Shown here piece by piece: positions 1 to 7,939 of a DNA stretch of 39,901 nucleotides. Source of the DNA: a virus. A program made the position numbers and the translations under genes. The notes under the pieces are model-generated. The model made no database searches, was not told where the DNA came from, and saw nothing but the letters and a program-made list of their open reading frames with translations. The stretch spans positions 1 through 39,901 of IMG/VR virus record IMGVR_UViG_3300035183_000110. One strand, written 5' to 3'. The first letter of the stretch is position 1, and every line of letters begins with the position of its first letter.

Positions 1-127
1 TTCTAATCGTAACCCACCAACCGGTAGCGCCCTCGCCTGGATTCGGTAGCGTGGTCGTGTAAGGTCGCGAAGCTATTAACGGAACGTTAGCGTCATTGAA
101 TCCAACGACAACCCATGTTTGAGTACC
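1..127. repeat. Left copy of the 127-bp contig-end repeat
   Basis: Bases 1-127 are identical to 39775-39901. The repeat lies inside a tail gene and joining the two ends restores one uninterrupted reading frame. The contig is therefore a circle of about 39,774 bp written with an overlap. A length of exactly 127 is a common maximum assembly k-mer, so I read it as an assembly overlap and not as a biological terminal repeat. Confidence 0.95.
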
Positions 128-1051
128 ACCAAGCTCGTTGTATTGACTCAACGGCGGCTCAATGTATACGCGCTCCCGCGCCACTTCTGAAATATCCACA
201 AAGACATAGGAATATGTGTAAATGTAGTCGACTTTATCATCATCTAACCACACGACTTCTGGCTCAGAGTCTTCTAAGAGAATGGCGTCGATATTCCGCT
301 CGGCATCTTGCGTGACAGTGTTTCGACGTCGCATGTACAGAATTTTTGAAGCATGGTCTATGTAGAATTCCGCGTTGTACCTTATTTGGAACGCCTTCAG
401 CAAGTCGGCAAGGCTCATTGCAGGGTCAAGCTCAACGATTCGCCCCTCATTGCCCGTCGGGGGATTGCATGCCGCGCCCGGCCTGACGCCTCTAATTTTA
501 CGCGTTGCGTACGTGGTTAAGTCGAAAGATTGATAAATCGTTCCGCCCATCGAAAGGTTTAGCGTGTTCGTCAGAACGTTGAACACACCCGACAAAGGAA
601 TATACCCGTCCGCGCCTTCGTATTGGAACCAATACTGCTGTTGTGCAGGGTCAAACACTTTCTTTATGTCCGCCGCTCGTTCCCAAAAGATTTTTGTCTT
701 AGCAAATGCGTCAAACTCGCACCAGAGCGAGTCGAGTTTGAACGTTGTCGAGGAAAGTTTGACTTCTCCGCGCCATGCAATGCGCCACTCCAATGTATCG
801 GGATTGATAACGTAAACTCGCACTTCCCACCGTGTTGTTGCCGTACTGTTTGCAAAGATGTTCGAGAACGTGCCATCTATGTTTGAGAGTCTTAGCCTCA
901 AGTCTCCATGCTTCCGCTCGAAAGCTTTCCGCTCTAAAAGTTCCGTGACTTCAATGTGAGAGCGTGCGTCCAAGTATTTTTCGAGTCCGGTATAGACTTG
1001 GTTTGGGTCTGCCAAGTTCTCAAGGTGTAGGCCTAAGTCGTACCGTTTCAC
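1..1051 (-). CDS. Tail hub / baseplate-type protein, N-terminal 350 residues (gene crosses the contig join)
   Basis: This frame starts with GTG at 1051, overlapping the tape-measure stop in GTGA, and stays open to base 1. Joined through the 127-bp overlap it continues in frame to a TAA at 39188, giving one 545-residue protein. I see no catalytic motif. Its place directly after the tape measure, its length and the beta-rich segments fit the distal-tail/hub proteins that close the tail tube and carry the fibres. The overlapping GTGA suggests translational coupling to the tape measure. The gene call is firm; the exact hub role is inferred from gene order. It could instead be a tail-associated protein with a different role at the tip. 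Confidence 0.85.
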   Translation of the reverse strand, partial: MKRYDLGLHLENLADPNQVYTGLEKYLDARSHIEVTELLERKAFERKHGDLRLRLSNIDGTFSNIFANSTATTRWEVRVYVINPDTLEWRIAWRGEVKLSSTTFKLDSLWCEFDAFAKTKIFWERAADIKKVFDPAQQQYWFQYEGADGYIPLSGVFNVLTNTLNLSMGGTIYQSFDLTTYATRKIRGVRPGAACNPPTGNEGRIVELDPAMSLADLLKAFQIRYNAEFYIDHASKILYMRRRNTVTQDAERNIDAILLEDSEPEVVWLDDDKVDYIYTYSYVFVDISEVARERVYIEPPLSQYNELGGTQTWVVVGFNDANVPLIASRPYTTTLPNPGEGATGWWVTIR

Positions 1052-4017
1052 GAGCTTCGCTCCCGTTCAAATTCCAAAGCCTCCGGTAGTTCCTTGCGCA
1101 GGAACATCTTCCCGTCGATGAATTCAACCTCGCCGCGCAATGGCTTGGCCACTTCCTGCCGAACCATTGCCGTTTCTTCGGCTACGGCTTGCACCCTTTC
1201 GTTAAGTTCCTGTATGCGGTCAGCTATTGCATTGAGAACGTCGAGCGTCCTGTCTCCCGTTACCATGCGCCGCACCTCGGCAACGAATTCCGCTGTGAGG
1301 GGAAGAGGAGAGCCGCCTGCATTCTTGAATTCTCTGAACGTTGCAACAAGTCCGCCGATGGAACCGCCGCCCGCTCGAAATGTTAATTTCCCTTCGTTTA
1401 TTGCCTTACCAAGAAAGGCGTATCTCGGAGCCACAACCCGCTCGCCTGGAGCTAAGAGTGCCACCCCGTCCGTTCCCCGAATTCTGAACGGTACGGAGTC
1501 GCGGCCCGGAATGCCGCCGGACACTTCCATTGCGCCAACCGAATCGAGAATATCCGCATGCCGTCGTGATTGCTCGGCATTTACCACGTAGGAACCGCCT
1601 GCAATCTCACCGCCTTCCTCGAATAGTCCGAGAATCGGTAGGAACGATGCAATCACACTCAGGGGGTCACCGCCTTCAAGTCCGAGATTGGCTCGCTCCA
1701 ATGTTTGCGCTATTTGAACGGCAATTTGCAACATGCGTGCGAATTTGGAAATGCCATCATCTCCAAGTGCACTCAAAGCCGAAGCAATCCGGTTTATTCC
1801 TTCGGCTGCAATCCCGTTCAAATAGAATTGCACCTCCTCCTCTTTGCGTTTCCTGAGTTCAGCTATCACAATAGCTCGCTCTTGTTCATTCGCGAACGTT
1901 TCCGTTGCCCGCTGTTCAAGTAGCCGATACCGCTCCTCTATCCGCGCAATTGCGGCATCTTGCTCCGTGCCGATGGCAGCAAGTTTTATTTCGTTCATTG
2001 CTTCAATGCGTCGTTTCTCAACGTCCTGCAAGTTCCTTTCATGCGCAAGGCGTAGATTCGCAAGCGTCTCAATGTCTCGCTTCCGTTGTTCCTGTTGTTC
2101 TTCATCTAATGCCCCAACGAAAGCAAGTCGTTCTTGCAGTTCCCTCGTCTCATCTGCAAAACGTCGTTCTTCAAGTGCCTTCTCGCGGTCAAACCGATTG
2201 GTGATAAGGTTGACACGGGACTCCTCAAGGCGTTTGATACGTTCGAGATTTTGTTGCCGGAATTTCTCCGCTTGCGCCGTCAGTTCATCCGTTTGTGCCT
2301 TCAGAATCGAGCGTATCTTTTCCTCAATTTGCAAGCGCTCCAGTCTTGTCGGAGCGGATGCCTTTGCCGCATTCAAGCTATTGAGAAGTTCTTGCGTGGT
2401 TATCACGCCAAGCGAATGCTCAAGCTCCAGAAGCGTGAGCTTATCGCGAATGGCTTGGCTTGTGAGTTTTTGCAGGTCGAGTTGCGTTTGTAGGACTTCG
2501 GTTTCGTCTTTTTGTTTCGTGGCTATTTCAAGGCGTTTCTCCAACGCGGCCCGGACTTGTGCCTCGGTACCTTTGCCAAGTTCAAGTTTCTTTTGTGCAA
2601 TCTCCACATCCGCCTTCGCCATGTCGAGAGACGACTTTGTCCTTGCCGCTCGCTCCCGTTCGATTCGCTCACGCTCATCAATCAACGCGGTGATTTGCGT
2701 TTGCGTCAACATTTCGTCAGTCAACAAGTCGCGGTTGCGTTTCAACGATTCTGTGATGAACAACAATCGCGCCTCTTGTTTGACGTACTCATCCGAAGAA
2801 GATGCAAGACTCCGGACAATGAGCCGGCTCGTAGCCACCGACTCGCTTTCGGCGTCAACTTTTTTCTTCAGCTTGTCCAAGACAAGCCCCAGCTTGTCAC
2901 TTTGTTCCTGAATGCTTTTCAGTTGCAATTCGTTGAACGTCGTGATGGCCGTATTGTCGGTCACGGCCTGAGCGGTCAGTGCGCGGTTTGCGTCAAGCGC
3001 ATCATTATTCGCTTCAAGTGCGCCGTGTGTTGCCGAAATAGTTTGCAACAAGGAAGTGTTTGCGCTCTCGCTCTGGCGTTCAAGGTCGAGCTTCTTCGCG
3101 AGTTGTTCGTTCAACGCGCCGATTGTTTTTACCGCCTGCTCAGGTGCTTCGGCCTTGAACGTTGCGTTGAGCGTCAAAATCTTTTCAGGATTCACCGATG
3201 CAAGCGCTCTGTCAAGGTCGGATTTCAGCCCTTCGACGTCAACGAGTAGCTTGACGCGTTGCTCCTCGTTCAATCGTTCCAACAGGTTGTCGAGTTTTGC
3301 AAGTCCCTCCGTCACCGCCGCGTTCGCCTCGTCATTCGTTTCCCGAAGCATAGAGATGAAGAACACACCCGCCGCAACGGCAATACTAATCGGGGTAGCC
3401 AACGACCCCAAAGTCGCGGCAAGCCGGCTCATGGCTCCGGTCGTTCGATTTGCAAGGTTGCCGATACTGAACAAAAGAAACTCCACCCCTTGCATGGTAC
3501 CGATGCCTTGCAGCATCGCCACGTTCAAGTTGTTCGTTTCCCCAGCCTGCTGCGCGGTTCCTGCCGCAAGAAACGACATGCCGCTCGCGAGCGCCATGAT
3601 ACTTTGCCGTCCCTCTCCTATTATTCGGTCTTGTAGCCGTTGCTCCCTGAAAAATTGTCGGTACCTCTGCGAGAGATTATCAACACTTTCCCCGTGCGCC
3701 GCAAACGTTTGCCCCGTTGCGTCGAATTCCTTTCGCACGTCGGCAAGCCCTTGACGTACGCCTTGCCTGAATCCTTCACCGAACGATTGACTCGCCTTTG
3801 TTGCCGTGAGGCCAAAGTCTTGCAGTTTTGCCGTGCCTGCCTCCAGCTTCCGTTCGATGTCCGCCATGTCCGGAGCTTTCAGCTTGACGTTTGTCAAGTC
3901 CCCGATTTTCTTCGTTGAGACTTGTGCCGTTTGCACCGCCTGCGAGAATGCCGCGCGAAACTCCTTGTCTTCAAGTAGAAGTCGGAAAATCGCTTGCCCA
4001 AAGGTATTGTCAGCCAC
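1048..4017 (-). CDS. Tape measure protein
   Basis: A 989-residue protein that sets tail length and is ejected with the DNA. It has long charged, Glu/Arg/Gln-rich helices with coiled-coil character from about residue 230 to 720, a hydrophobic stretch at about 200-224, and a Gly-rich C-terminal part with the GRDSVPF...LLAPGERVV pattern common near tape-measure C-termini. The start is GTG at 4017, with AAGGG upstream; the GT frameshift product ends 8 bp inside this gene. It is followed by the hub gene with a GTGA overlap. From the usual ~0.15 nm per residue, the tail would be roughly 150 nm long (inference). No lysozyme or peptidase motif was recognised inside it. Confidence 0.93.
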   Translation of the reverse strand: MADNTFGQAIFRLLLEDKEFRAAFSQAVQTAQVSTKKIGDLTNVKLKAPDMADIERKLEAGTAKLQDFGLTATKASQSFGEGFRQGVRQGLADVRKEFDATGQTFAAHGESVDNLSQRYRQFFREQRLQDRIIGEGRQSIMALASGMSFLAAGTAQQAGETNNLNVAMLQGIGTMQGVEFLLFSIGNLANRTTGAMSRLAATLGSLATPISIAVAAGVFFISMLRETNDEANAAVTEGLAKLDNLLERLNEEQRVKLLVDVEGLKSDLDRALASVNPEKILTLNATFKAEAPEQAVKTIGALNEQLAKKLDLERQSESANTSLLQTISATHGALEANNDALDANRALTAQAVTDNTAITTFNELQLKSIQEQSDKLGLVLDKLKKKVDAESESVATSRLIVRSLASSSDEYVKQEARLLFITESLKRNRDLLTDEMLTQTQITALIDERERIERERAARTKSSLDMAKADVEIAQKKLELGKGTEAQVRAALEKRLEIATKQKDETEVLQTQLDLQKLTSQAIRDKLTLLELEHSLGVITTQELLNSLNAAKASAPTRLERLQIEEKIRSILKAQTDELTAQAEKFRQQNLERIKRLEESRVNLITNRFDREKALEERRFADETRELQERLAFVGALDEEQQEQRKRDIETLANLRLAHERNLQDVEKRRIEAMNEIKLAAIGTEQDAAIARIEERYRLLEQRATETFANEQERAIVIAELRKRKEEEVQFYLNGIAAEGINRIASALSALGDDGISKFARMLQIAVQIAQTLERANLGLEGGDPLSVIASFLPILGLFEEGGEIAGGSYVVNAEQSRRHADILDSVGAMEVSGGIPGRDSVPFRIRGTDGVALLAPGERVVAPRYAFLGKAINEGKLTFRAGGGSIGGLVATFREFKNAGGSPLPLTAEFVAEVRRMVTGDRTLDVLNAIADRIQELNERVQAVAEETAMVRQEVAKPLRGEVEFIDGKMFLRKELPEALEFERERSS

Positions 4018-4231
4018 CGTGTGTCGCCCTTATGTTCTTTGTCATTAAGAGAATCCAATGAAGCGCCTCACCTCGCGTCAGTTTTAGGATTTCCTTGTAC
4101 CTTGACGCGTCACCCTTTGACAGAAGATAGACAAAGTCTTCAGTTTTCAGTCGTTCCTTGCCATCTCCATACTTCAGCCCATTTTGGAATATGTATCGTT
4201 TGACTCCTGCGTCAAGCTGAAGTTCATCAGA
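4010..4231 (-). CDS. GT extension: -1 frameshift C-terminal part of the tail assembly chaperone
   Basis: In the -1 frame relative to the 148-residue gene upstream, the sequence is fully open from the slippery run at 4231-4241 to a TGA at 4010-4012. It encodes 73 residues (starting SDELQLDAGVK, ending NIRATHGG) with no good start codon of its own. A -1 slip would fuse it to the first 130 codons of the upstream gene, making a 203-residue protein. This is the G/GT arrangement of long-tailed phages, where GT binds the tape measure and recruits tube subunits. The stop lies just inside the tape-measure start, as expected for the family. Confidence 0.82.
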   Translation of the reverse strand, partial: SDELQLDAGVKRYIFQNGLKYGDGKERLKTEDFVYLLSKGDASRYKEILKLTRGEALHWILLMTKNIRATHGG

Positions 4232-4620
4232 AAAAAATTTTGCAACACACCCGCCGCCTGGCCTCTCGTCATACGTTTGAGTATGTCCCGCTTTTTTTCG
4301 CGCCGAAGAGCCATCCGGATTTTCCTCGCGAGTTTGTGCAGCACGGTTCGGTCGTCGAACTCAAGAAGTAATTCCATCACGTCGAGAACAACATCCCGTT
4401 CCTCAAGCATGTCGAAATAGGACACGATGGAGTGCTCAGAGAAGTTTTGAGCATCGTTGAGTCCAAGCCGATTGATAACCTCAAACAATGGGTCAGTCTC
4501 GGCAAGGGTATATTCCGATGATGGCTTTTGAATAAAAACAAAATTATCAACGACAATCTTTCGCAGTGGCACCTTCTCGGCGCCGATGATGGGTTGGCTT
4601 TCCACGTCACTCACCTGCAA
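4174..4620 (-). CDS. Tail assembly chaperone (G-like)
   Basis: A 148-residue acidic/helical protein between the tail tube cluster and the tape measure, the invariant position of the gpG-type chaperone. It begins at 4620, inside the 3' end of the 73-residue gene before it (14-bp overlap). Near its end are codons CAA AAT TTT TTT CTG, holding two overlapping slippery heptamers. Terminating in frame gives this short form; slipping gives GT. I recognise no domain by sequence, so the assignment rests on position, size and the frameshift extension. Confidence 0.82.
   Translation of the reverse strand: MQVSDVESQPIIGAEKVPLRKIVVDNFVFIQKPSSEYTLAETDPLFEVINRLGLNDAQNFSEHSIVSYFDMLEERDVVLDVMELLLEFDDRTVLHKLARKIRMALRREKKRDILKRMTRGQAAGVLQNFFLMNFSLTQESNDTYSKMG
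4231..4240 (-). promoter_or_regulatory. Programmed -1 ribosomal frameshift site
   Basis: On the minus strand the in-frame codons AAT TTT TTT are preceded by A. This gives the heptamers A AAT TTT (4240-4234) and T TTT TTT (4237-4231), both of the canonical X XXY YYZ form. The zero frame stops 57 nt later (4174) and the -1 frame stays open to 4010. Confidence 0.8.
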
Positions 4621-4828
4621 GATATTCGCTCACCTTCTTGCCATTTATTTCCGAGTCGATACCGTTGGCAAAGAATTTCCGGAGCGCTTCGGCTCCGCAC
4701 TTCTGCATTGCGTATGCGACTCCTTTCCGTGTCACGATGAAGTCGAACCCGTTGATTTTCTTGTCCATGTACGGAACGGCTTCTTCTGGAATAGCCGCCT
4801 CGCCCAAGATTTTGACGTTTGTGTCCAT
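4607..4828 (-). CDS. Small tail-cluster protein, unknown function
   Basis: A 73-residue protein with a good ribosome binding site (GAAAGG) before ATG at 4828. It lies between the tail tube protein and the chaperone and overlaps the chaperone start by 14 bp. The sequence is mixed helical, with a segment reading FDFIVTRKGVAYAMQKCGAE; no domain was recognised. Its position and coupling suggest a tail morphogenesis accessory. Size and position alone do not separate a minor tube component from a third chaperone. Confidence 0.75.
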   Translation of the reverse strand: MDTNVKILGEAAIPEEAVPYMDKKINGFDFIVTRKGVAYAMQKCGAEALRKFFANGIDSEINGKKVSEYLAGE

Positions 4829-4865
4829 TGCTCAACCTTTCACGAAAATGAGTTGATAGAGAGGG

Positions 4866-4915
4866 GGAGCCGCGCGGGCATGCAATTCTGCAAGCCCGCT
4901 GTTCGGTCAGGCTCC
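4866..4915 (-). other. Nested RNA hairpin between tail tube gene and next gene
   Basis: GGAGCC (4866-4871) pairs with GGCTCC (4910-4915). Inside, GCGGGC (4874-4879) pairs with GCCCGC (4894-4899), and TGCA/TGCA closes the tip. No U-run follows on the minus strand. It may be a processing, stability or partial termination element that lets the tube gene be expressed above the genes after it. Confidence 0.5.
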
Positions 4916-4921
4916 ACGTTG

Positions 4922-5476
4922 TCAGGTTTCGGCACGGCTCCAATACTTGCCCGCCGGAATGTCCATTGCCGATGCCGTTTTCTTCTCGCTCGGCAAGGTG
5001 TTGTTCGGAACGCTAATCAACGACTCGTTCTTGAGTACGTCGATTTCGACAGGAACAACGGTAACCTGTCCTTCTTGATATTTCAGGTCGATTTTCGGCA
5101 AGATTTGGCAAATGCCGAAGACTTTCTCCACGACTTTGCCGCCCGCCATCGGGCTTTCCTGAATGTAGACGCGGTAGTATTTCCCCGCGACTTCATCTGC
5201 AAGCATGTCGAGGATTGCCTTGCCCCGTTGCAAAAGCTCGGCCTTTATCGTGATGGTTCGCTTGTCGAGAAGCGAAGCCACAAGGTCACCGTTCTCAGCG
5301 TGTACGAGAATTTTTTGACGGTCGTCAAGAATCTCGTGCCCTCGCACGTGGCCAAGCGAGTGGTTTGTGTCGGGAGTGCCCAAGTCCGCACCGGACTCCT
5401 GCACTTCGCGGATATAGATGATGTTCCCACCACCTGCTCCGACTTCCGCCTTGTTCTTTGTTGTCGTGATAGGCAT
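4922..5476 (-). CDS. Major tail (tube) protein
   Basis: A 184-residue beta-rich protein preceded by a very strong ribosome binding site (GGGAGGG). Its place after the tail-completion genes and before the chaperones is that of the tube subunit that polymerises around the tape measure. The N-terminal Gly-rich segment and the Val/Ile-alternating strands in the middle (around residues 70-150) fit a tube fold. It is the only tail gene with spacing on both sides (39 bp before, 93 bp with a hairpin after), consistent with high independent expression. The family is inferred from position and composition. Confidence 0.75.
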   Translation of the reverse strand: MPITTTKNKAEVGAGGGNIIYIREVQESGADLGTPDTNHSLGHVRGHEILDDRQKILVHAENGDLVASLLDKRTITIKAELLQRGKAILDMLADEVAGKYYRVYIQESPMAGGKVVEKVFGICQILPKIDLKYQEGQVTVVPVEIDVLKNESLISVPNNTLPSEKKTASAMDIPAGKYWSRAET

Positions 5477-5515
5477 AGGTTAATGCCCTCCCTGTGTGTG
5501 ATTGTTGAAGTGAGT

Positions 5516-5998
5516 TTATTGTTGCAGCTTCAAGGTCATGTCAGCCCGATGGCAAAGAACGTCGCCGAACATGAACAAGCCGGAGCTTACAACCTGAATC
5601 GGCCACGACTTCGTTACCGTTCCGCTCATGCCTAAGAAGTCTTCAAACCGAAACTTCTCTTGAATCCGGTCGAGAAGTTCCTGAAAATCGTACTCGCTTG
5701 GTTGCTCCTCATCATCATCGTAGCCGTAAATGAGCGTGATGTTCCATGTCTCAATCCGGTCAACCGAAGTGAGTTCAGAGTTTTCGCTCCGCCCACCAAG
5801 CGGACTTTCTTGTTCCTGCGAAGCGTAACGAGAGAAGAACACTACCGAGATGATTGCCTTGTCGTTCACCTTCACCTTGAAGCGGTCAAGGTACGTCTTC
5901 CAATCCGCCGAATAACGCGGAAAGTTGTACACTTTGCCAATTCCCTGCACATTCGACAAAAGCGTGTAAATCCTGTCACGTATCAAGGCATAGTTCAT
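5516..5998 (-). CDS. Tail terminator / tail completion protein
   Basis: A 160-residue protein with a good AAGGAG site upstream, overlapping the previous stop in ATGA at 5995-5998. It begins with a helix (MNYALIRDRIYTLLSNV) followed by alternating strands, typical of the small proteins that cap the tail tube and mate it to the head. It sits between the HK97-gp10-like gene and the tube gene, where the terminator is normally found. No sequence motif is diagnostic. Confidence 0.68.
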   Translation of the reverse strand: MNYALIRDRIYTLLSNVQGIGKVYNFPRYSADWKTYLDRFKVKVNDKAIISVVFFSRYASQEQESPLGGRSENSELTSVDRIETWNITLIYGYDDDEEQPSEYDFQELLDRIQEKFRFEDFLGMSGTVTKSWPIQVVSSGLFMFGDVLCHRADMTLKLQQ

Positions 5999-6612
5999 GC
6001 AAGCCGCTCCTTGACTTTCGCCCAGAAGTCGCTTCGTTTTGCAAGCGTTTCGAGCGTGTCAACGTTGTAGATGAAGTCCCTGAGTTGATACTCCAGTCCA
6101 AGTGACTGCAAGGCGTCCCGCACAAAGTGACGTGGCCGCATGCCCGTTTGTGCAATCGAAAATTGAACCGCCCGCGCGATTTTCGTGATAGCTCTGTCCC
6201 GTGCGTCAAGGTTCCGAATGCGTGTAAATTGCCGCGTTGCCTTGCCCGTCGGTTTCGCCTTGCCGCCTTCAAACGTGACGCCAACGGCAATCACGTTCAA
6301 TTTATTCTCTACCCATCGCTTGATAGGTTCGAGAGGGGGGAAGTGCGGCCGCGTGCCGAATTCCAAATAGTCGCCGTGTTCAACCGGAGTGCCAACCCGA
6401 ACCATTATCTCATTCGATTGGTTAGGCACCTGCGAGACGGCGTACGAACCCGCCATTTGCCCCGTAGTGATAGCCCCGATTTCACGTATGCGCGATTTGA
6501 TTCTCCCCTCAAGTTCCGCAGCCGCCGCAAGGATTTCCTCAGTCAATAGCTCGCGGACAATTTCCGGAACCCGCTCGATTTTGTCAGGCTTGATTTGAGT
6601 TTGTACCGGCAT
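5995..6612 (-). CDS. HK97 gp10-like head-tail joining / tail component
   Basis: A 205-residue protein with the hallmark EHGDYLEFGTRPHFPP segment around residues 78-93, typical of HK97 gp10-like neck/tail-completion proteins, plus a basic helical C-terminal half. The ATG at 6612 has AAGGA close upstream and lies inside the preceding 82-residue gene. The order gp10-like, tail terminator, tube is standard for siphoviruses. It should act at the neck during head-tail joining. Confidence 0.8.
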   Translation of the reverse strand: MPVQTQIKPDKIERVPEIVRELLTEEILAAAAELEGRIKSRIREIGAITTGQMAGSYAVSQVPNQSNEIMVRVGTPVEHGDYLEFGTRPHFPPLEPIKRWVENKLNVIAVGVTFEGGKAKPTGKATRQFTRIRNLDARDRAITKIARAVQFSIAQTGMRPRHFVRDALQSLGLEYQLRDFIYNVDTLETLAKRSDFWAKVKERLA

Positions 6613-6832
6613 CTTGTTCCTTCATGCGCGAGGCGATATAGTCCTTTATCAACAGTATGTTCGTTGGAATAGTCGCCATCATCAGCTTGAACACCGACTC
6701 TGGCATTTCTTCTTTGAAAACGGCGAATTTCATTAGTAAAGCGCAGTTTGTAAACGTCAACGTGAGCACGATAATTGCCCGAACCGTTCCCGATGGCAGC
6801 CCCAAAGGTTGCTCGCTATTCCAAAAGCTCAT
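6584..6832 (-). CDS. Small membrane-associated protein, unknown
   Basis: An 82-residue protein with one hydrophobic segment (GTVRAIIVLTLTFTNCALL, about residues 15-33) and a second moderately hydrophobic region near residues 47-60. It overlaps its neighbours at both ends (ATGA at 6829-6832). A small transmembrane protein amid neck genes is unusual but recurs in phages. It could be a structural accessory or an additional holin-like protein. Function not assigned. Confidence 0.65.
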   Translation of the reverse strand: MSFWNSEQPLGLPSGTVRAIIVLTLTFTNCALLMKFAVFKEEMPESVFKLMMATIPTNILLIKDYIASRMKEQDAGTNSNQA

Positions 6833-7938
6833 AGAGTTACCCTCCGCCTCGGATGAAAAAGAAAATCCCGCCCATCCAGAGTAGTGTCCACGTCCACGTC
6901 AACGATTGCCGCCGCCACCTGCGTGGTAGGCTCCTCGGAACCGAACACCATTTGCGTGTACCGCTTCAAATAGTTGCGTGCAAGTTCCGAGTATTTCCGG
7001 CTTTTGTCTTGGTAGTTCACCACGTCGGCGTTTATCGTTGCGTCGCTCGACGGAGCGTACGCAGCCGCGAGAGTAAGGCAGCAATTCGCCGCCGCCAAGT
7101 TTGTGATGTTCGCGAAGTGTTCCGCAGTGTCCGGAAAGTTTTGATACTTGCCACTTACTGCCTTCTCGAAAATTCTCGGCTGGTAGGTGAATTCGACGTT
7201 GATATATTCAGAGCTTCGAGCTATCCTCCCAACAAGTTGCAATACAAGATTCGAGCCGTCTTGCGCCGTTCCATCATCGACAATTTGCCACTCGGTCGGT
7301 TCGAGCGTGAAAAGACTTCCAGTCCCCCAAGGTGCGTGCACACTCACAACACGCGAAAAGCCGATTTCGTACAAGTCACCTAAGAGTGTGAGCGGATAGA
7401 TTGACGTGTCGTTGCCCTGCAATCGTTTGAACACCTTGAAAGGTTTTTCTTTGCCGTATTGTGTGACGGCAGCATGTAAAGCGCTAACGATTGCCTCGTG
7501 TGATAGCTTGCCCGCATCATCCGATACCTTTAGCTTCACCTCGTCAACGTAATTGAGAAACGTCCGACCTGTTGGCGTTGCTTTATATCGGCTCAAGTTT
7601 TCAACGTCAACGAGGAACACCTCCTTGCCCGTTTTGCCGACTGCGTACGTCCACTCGACAATCAGTACATGCGGCTCTACGCCGATGATAGTTCCGTCGA
7701 TTATCACGTTGTCGTTTGCCGAAAGGTGGAGCTTGAAATTTCCCGCCGCGTCCACCTCTCCCCCGTTGGCATTCTTAATCGTTTGAGCGTTCCGCCCGTT
7801 GATAATTGCGCCGGAAGTCTTGTCGTATAGCGTCGCCGTGAGCGTGTCAACATCGGCAAGTCCGAGGGGTGCGCCGTTTTCATCCTTCAGCACTCCGGTC
7901 ACAAGTGCCGACGACTTTTCCTTTACGTTCATTCGCAT
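6829..7938 (-). CDS. Neck/structural protein with N-terminal Ig-like part and C-terminal connector-like helices
   Basis: A 369-residue protein one base after the preceding stop; ATG at 7938 or 7932. The first ~120 residues (VTGVLKDENGAPLG..., ending VFLVDVENL) resemble the beta-sandwich N-terminal domains of phage proteins describing attached polymers or baseplate parts. The rest contains helices such as YSELARNYLKRYTQMVF, typical of head-tail connector proteins. Position between the capsid-side decoration genes and the gp10-like gene supports a neck or adaptor role. This is inference from layout; a fused decoration/connector protein is also possible. Confidence 0.7.
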   Translation of the reverse strand: MRMNVKEKSSALVTGVLKDENGAPLGLADVDTLTATLYDKTSGAIINGRNAQTIKNANGGEVDAAGNFKLHLSANDNVIIDGTIIGVEPHVLIVEWTYAVGKTGKEVFLVDVENLSRYKATPTGRTFLNYVDEVKLKVSDDAGKLSHEAIVSALHAAVTQYGKEKPFKVFKRLQGNDTSIYPLTLLGDLYEIGFSRVVSVHAPWGTGSLFTLEPTEWQIVDDGTAQDGSNLVLQLVGRIARSSEYINVEFTYQPRIFEKAVSGKYQNFPDTAEHFANITNLAAANCCLTLAAAYAPSSDATINADVVNYQDKSRKYSELARNYLKRYTQMVFGSEEPTTQVAAAIVDVDVDTTLDGRDFLFHPRRRVTL

Positions 7939-7939
7939 G

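Noticed and set aside
1844-2911. Long plus-strand open frame (about 355 codons) opposite the tape measure gene
   Set aside because: Its product is a Ser/Arg/Cys-rich string, the mirror of the tape measure's helical codons; no ribosome binding site or domain. Shadow frame.
4586-5635. Plus-strand open frame of about 349 codons opposite the tail tube and completion genes
   Set aside because: Crosses three well-supported minus-strand genes and intergenic hairpin DNA; composition not protein-like.
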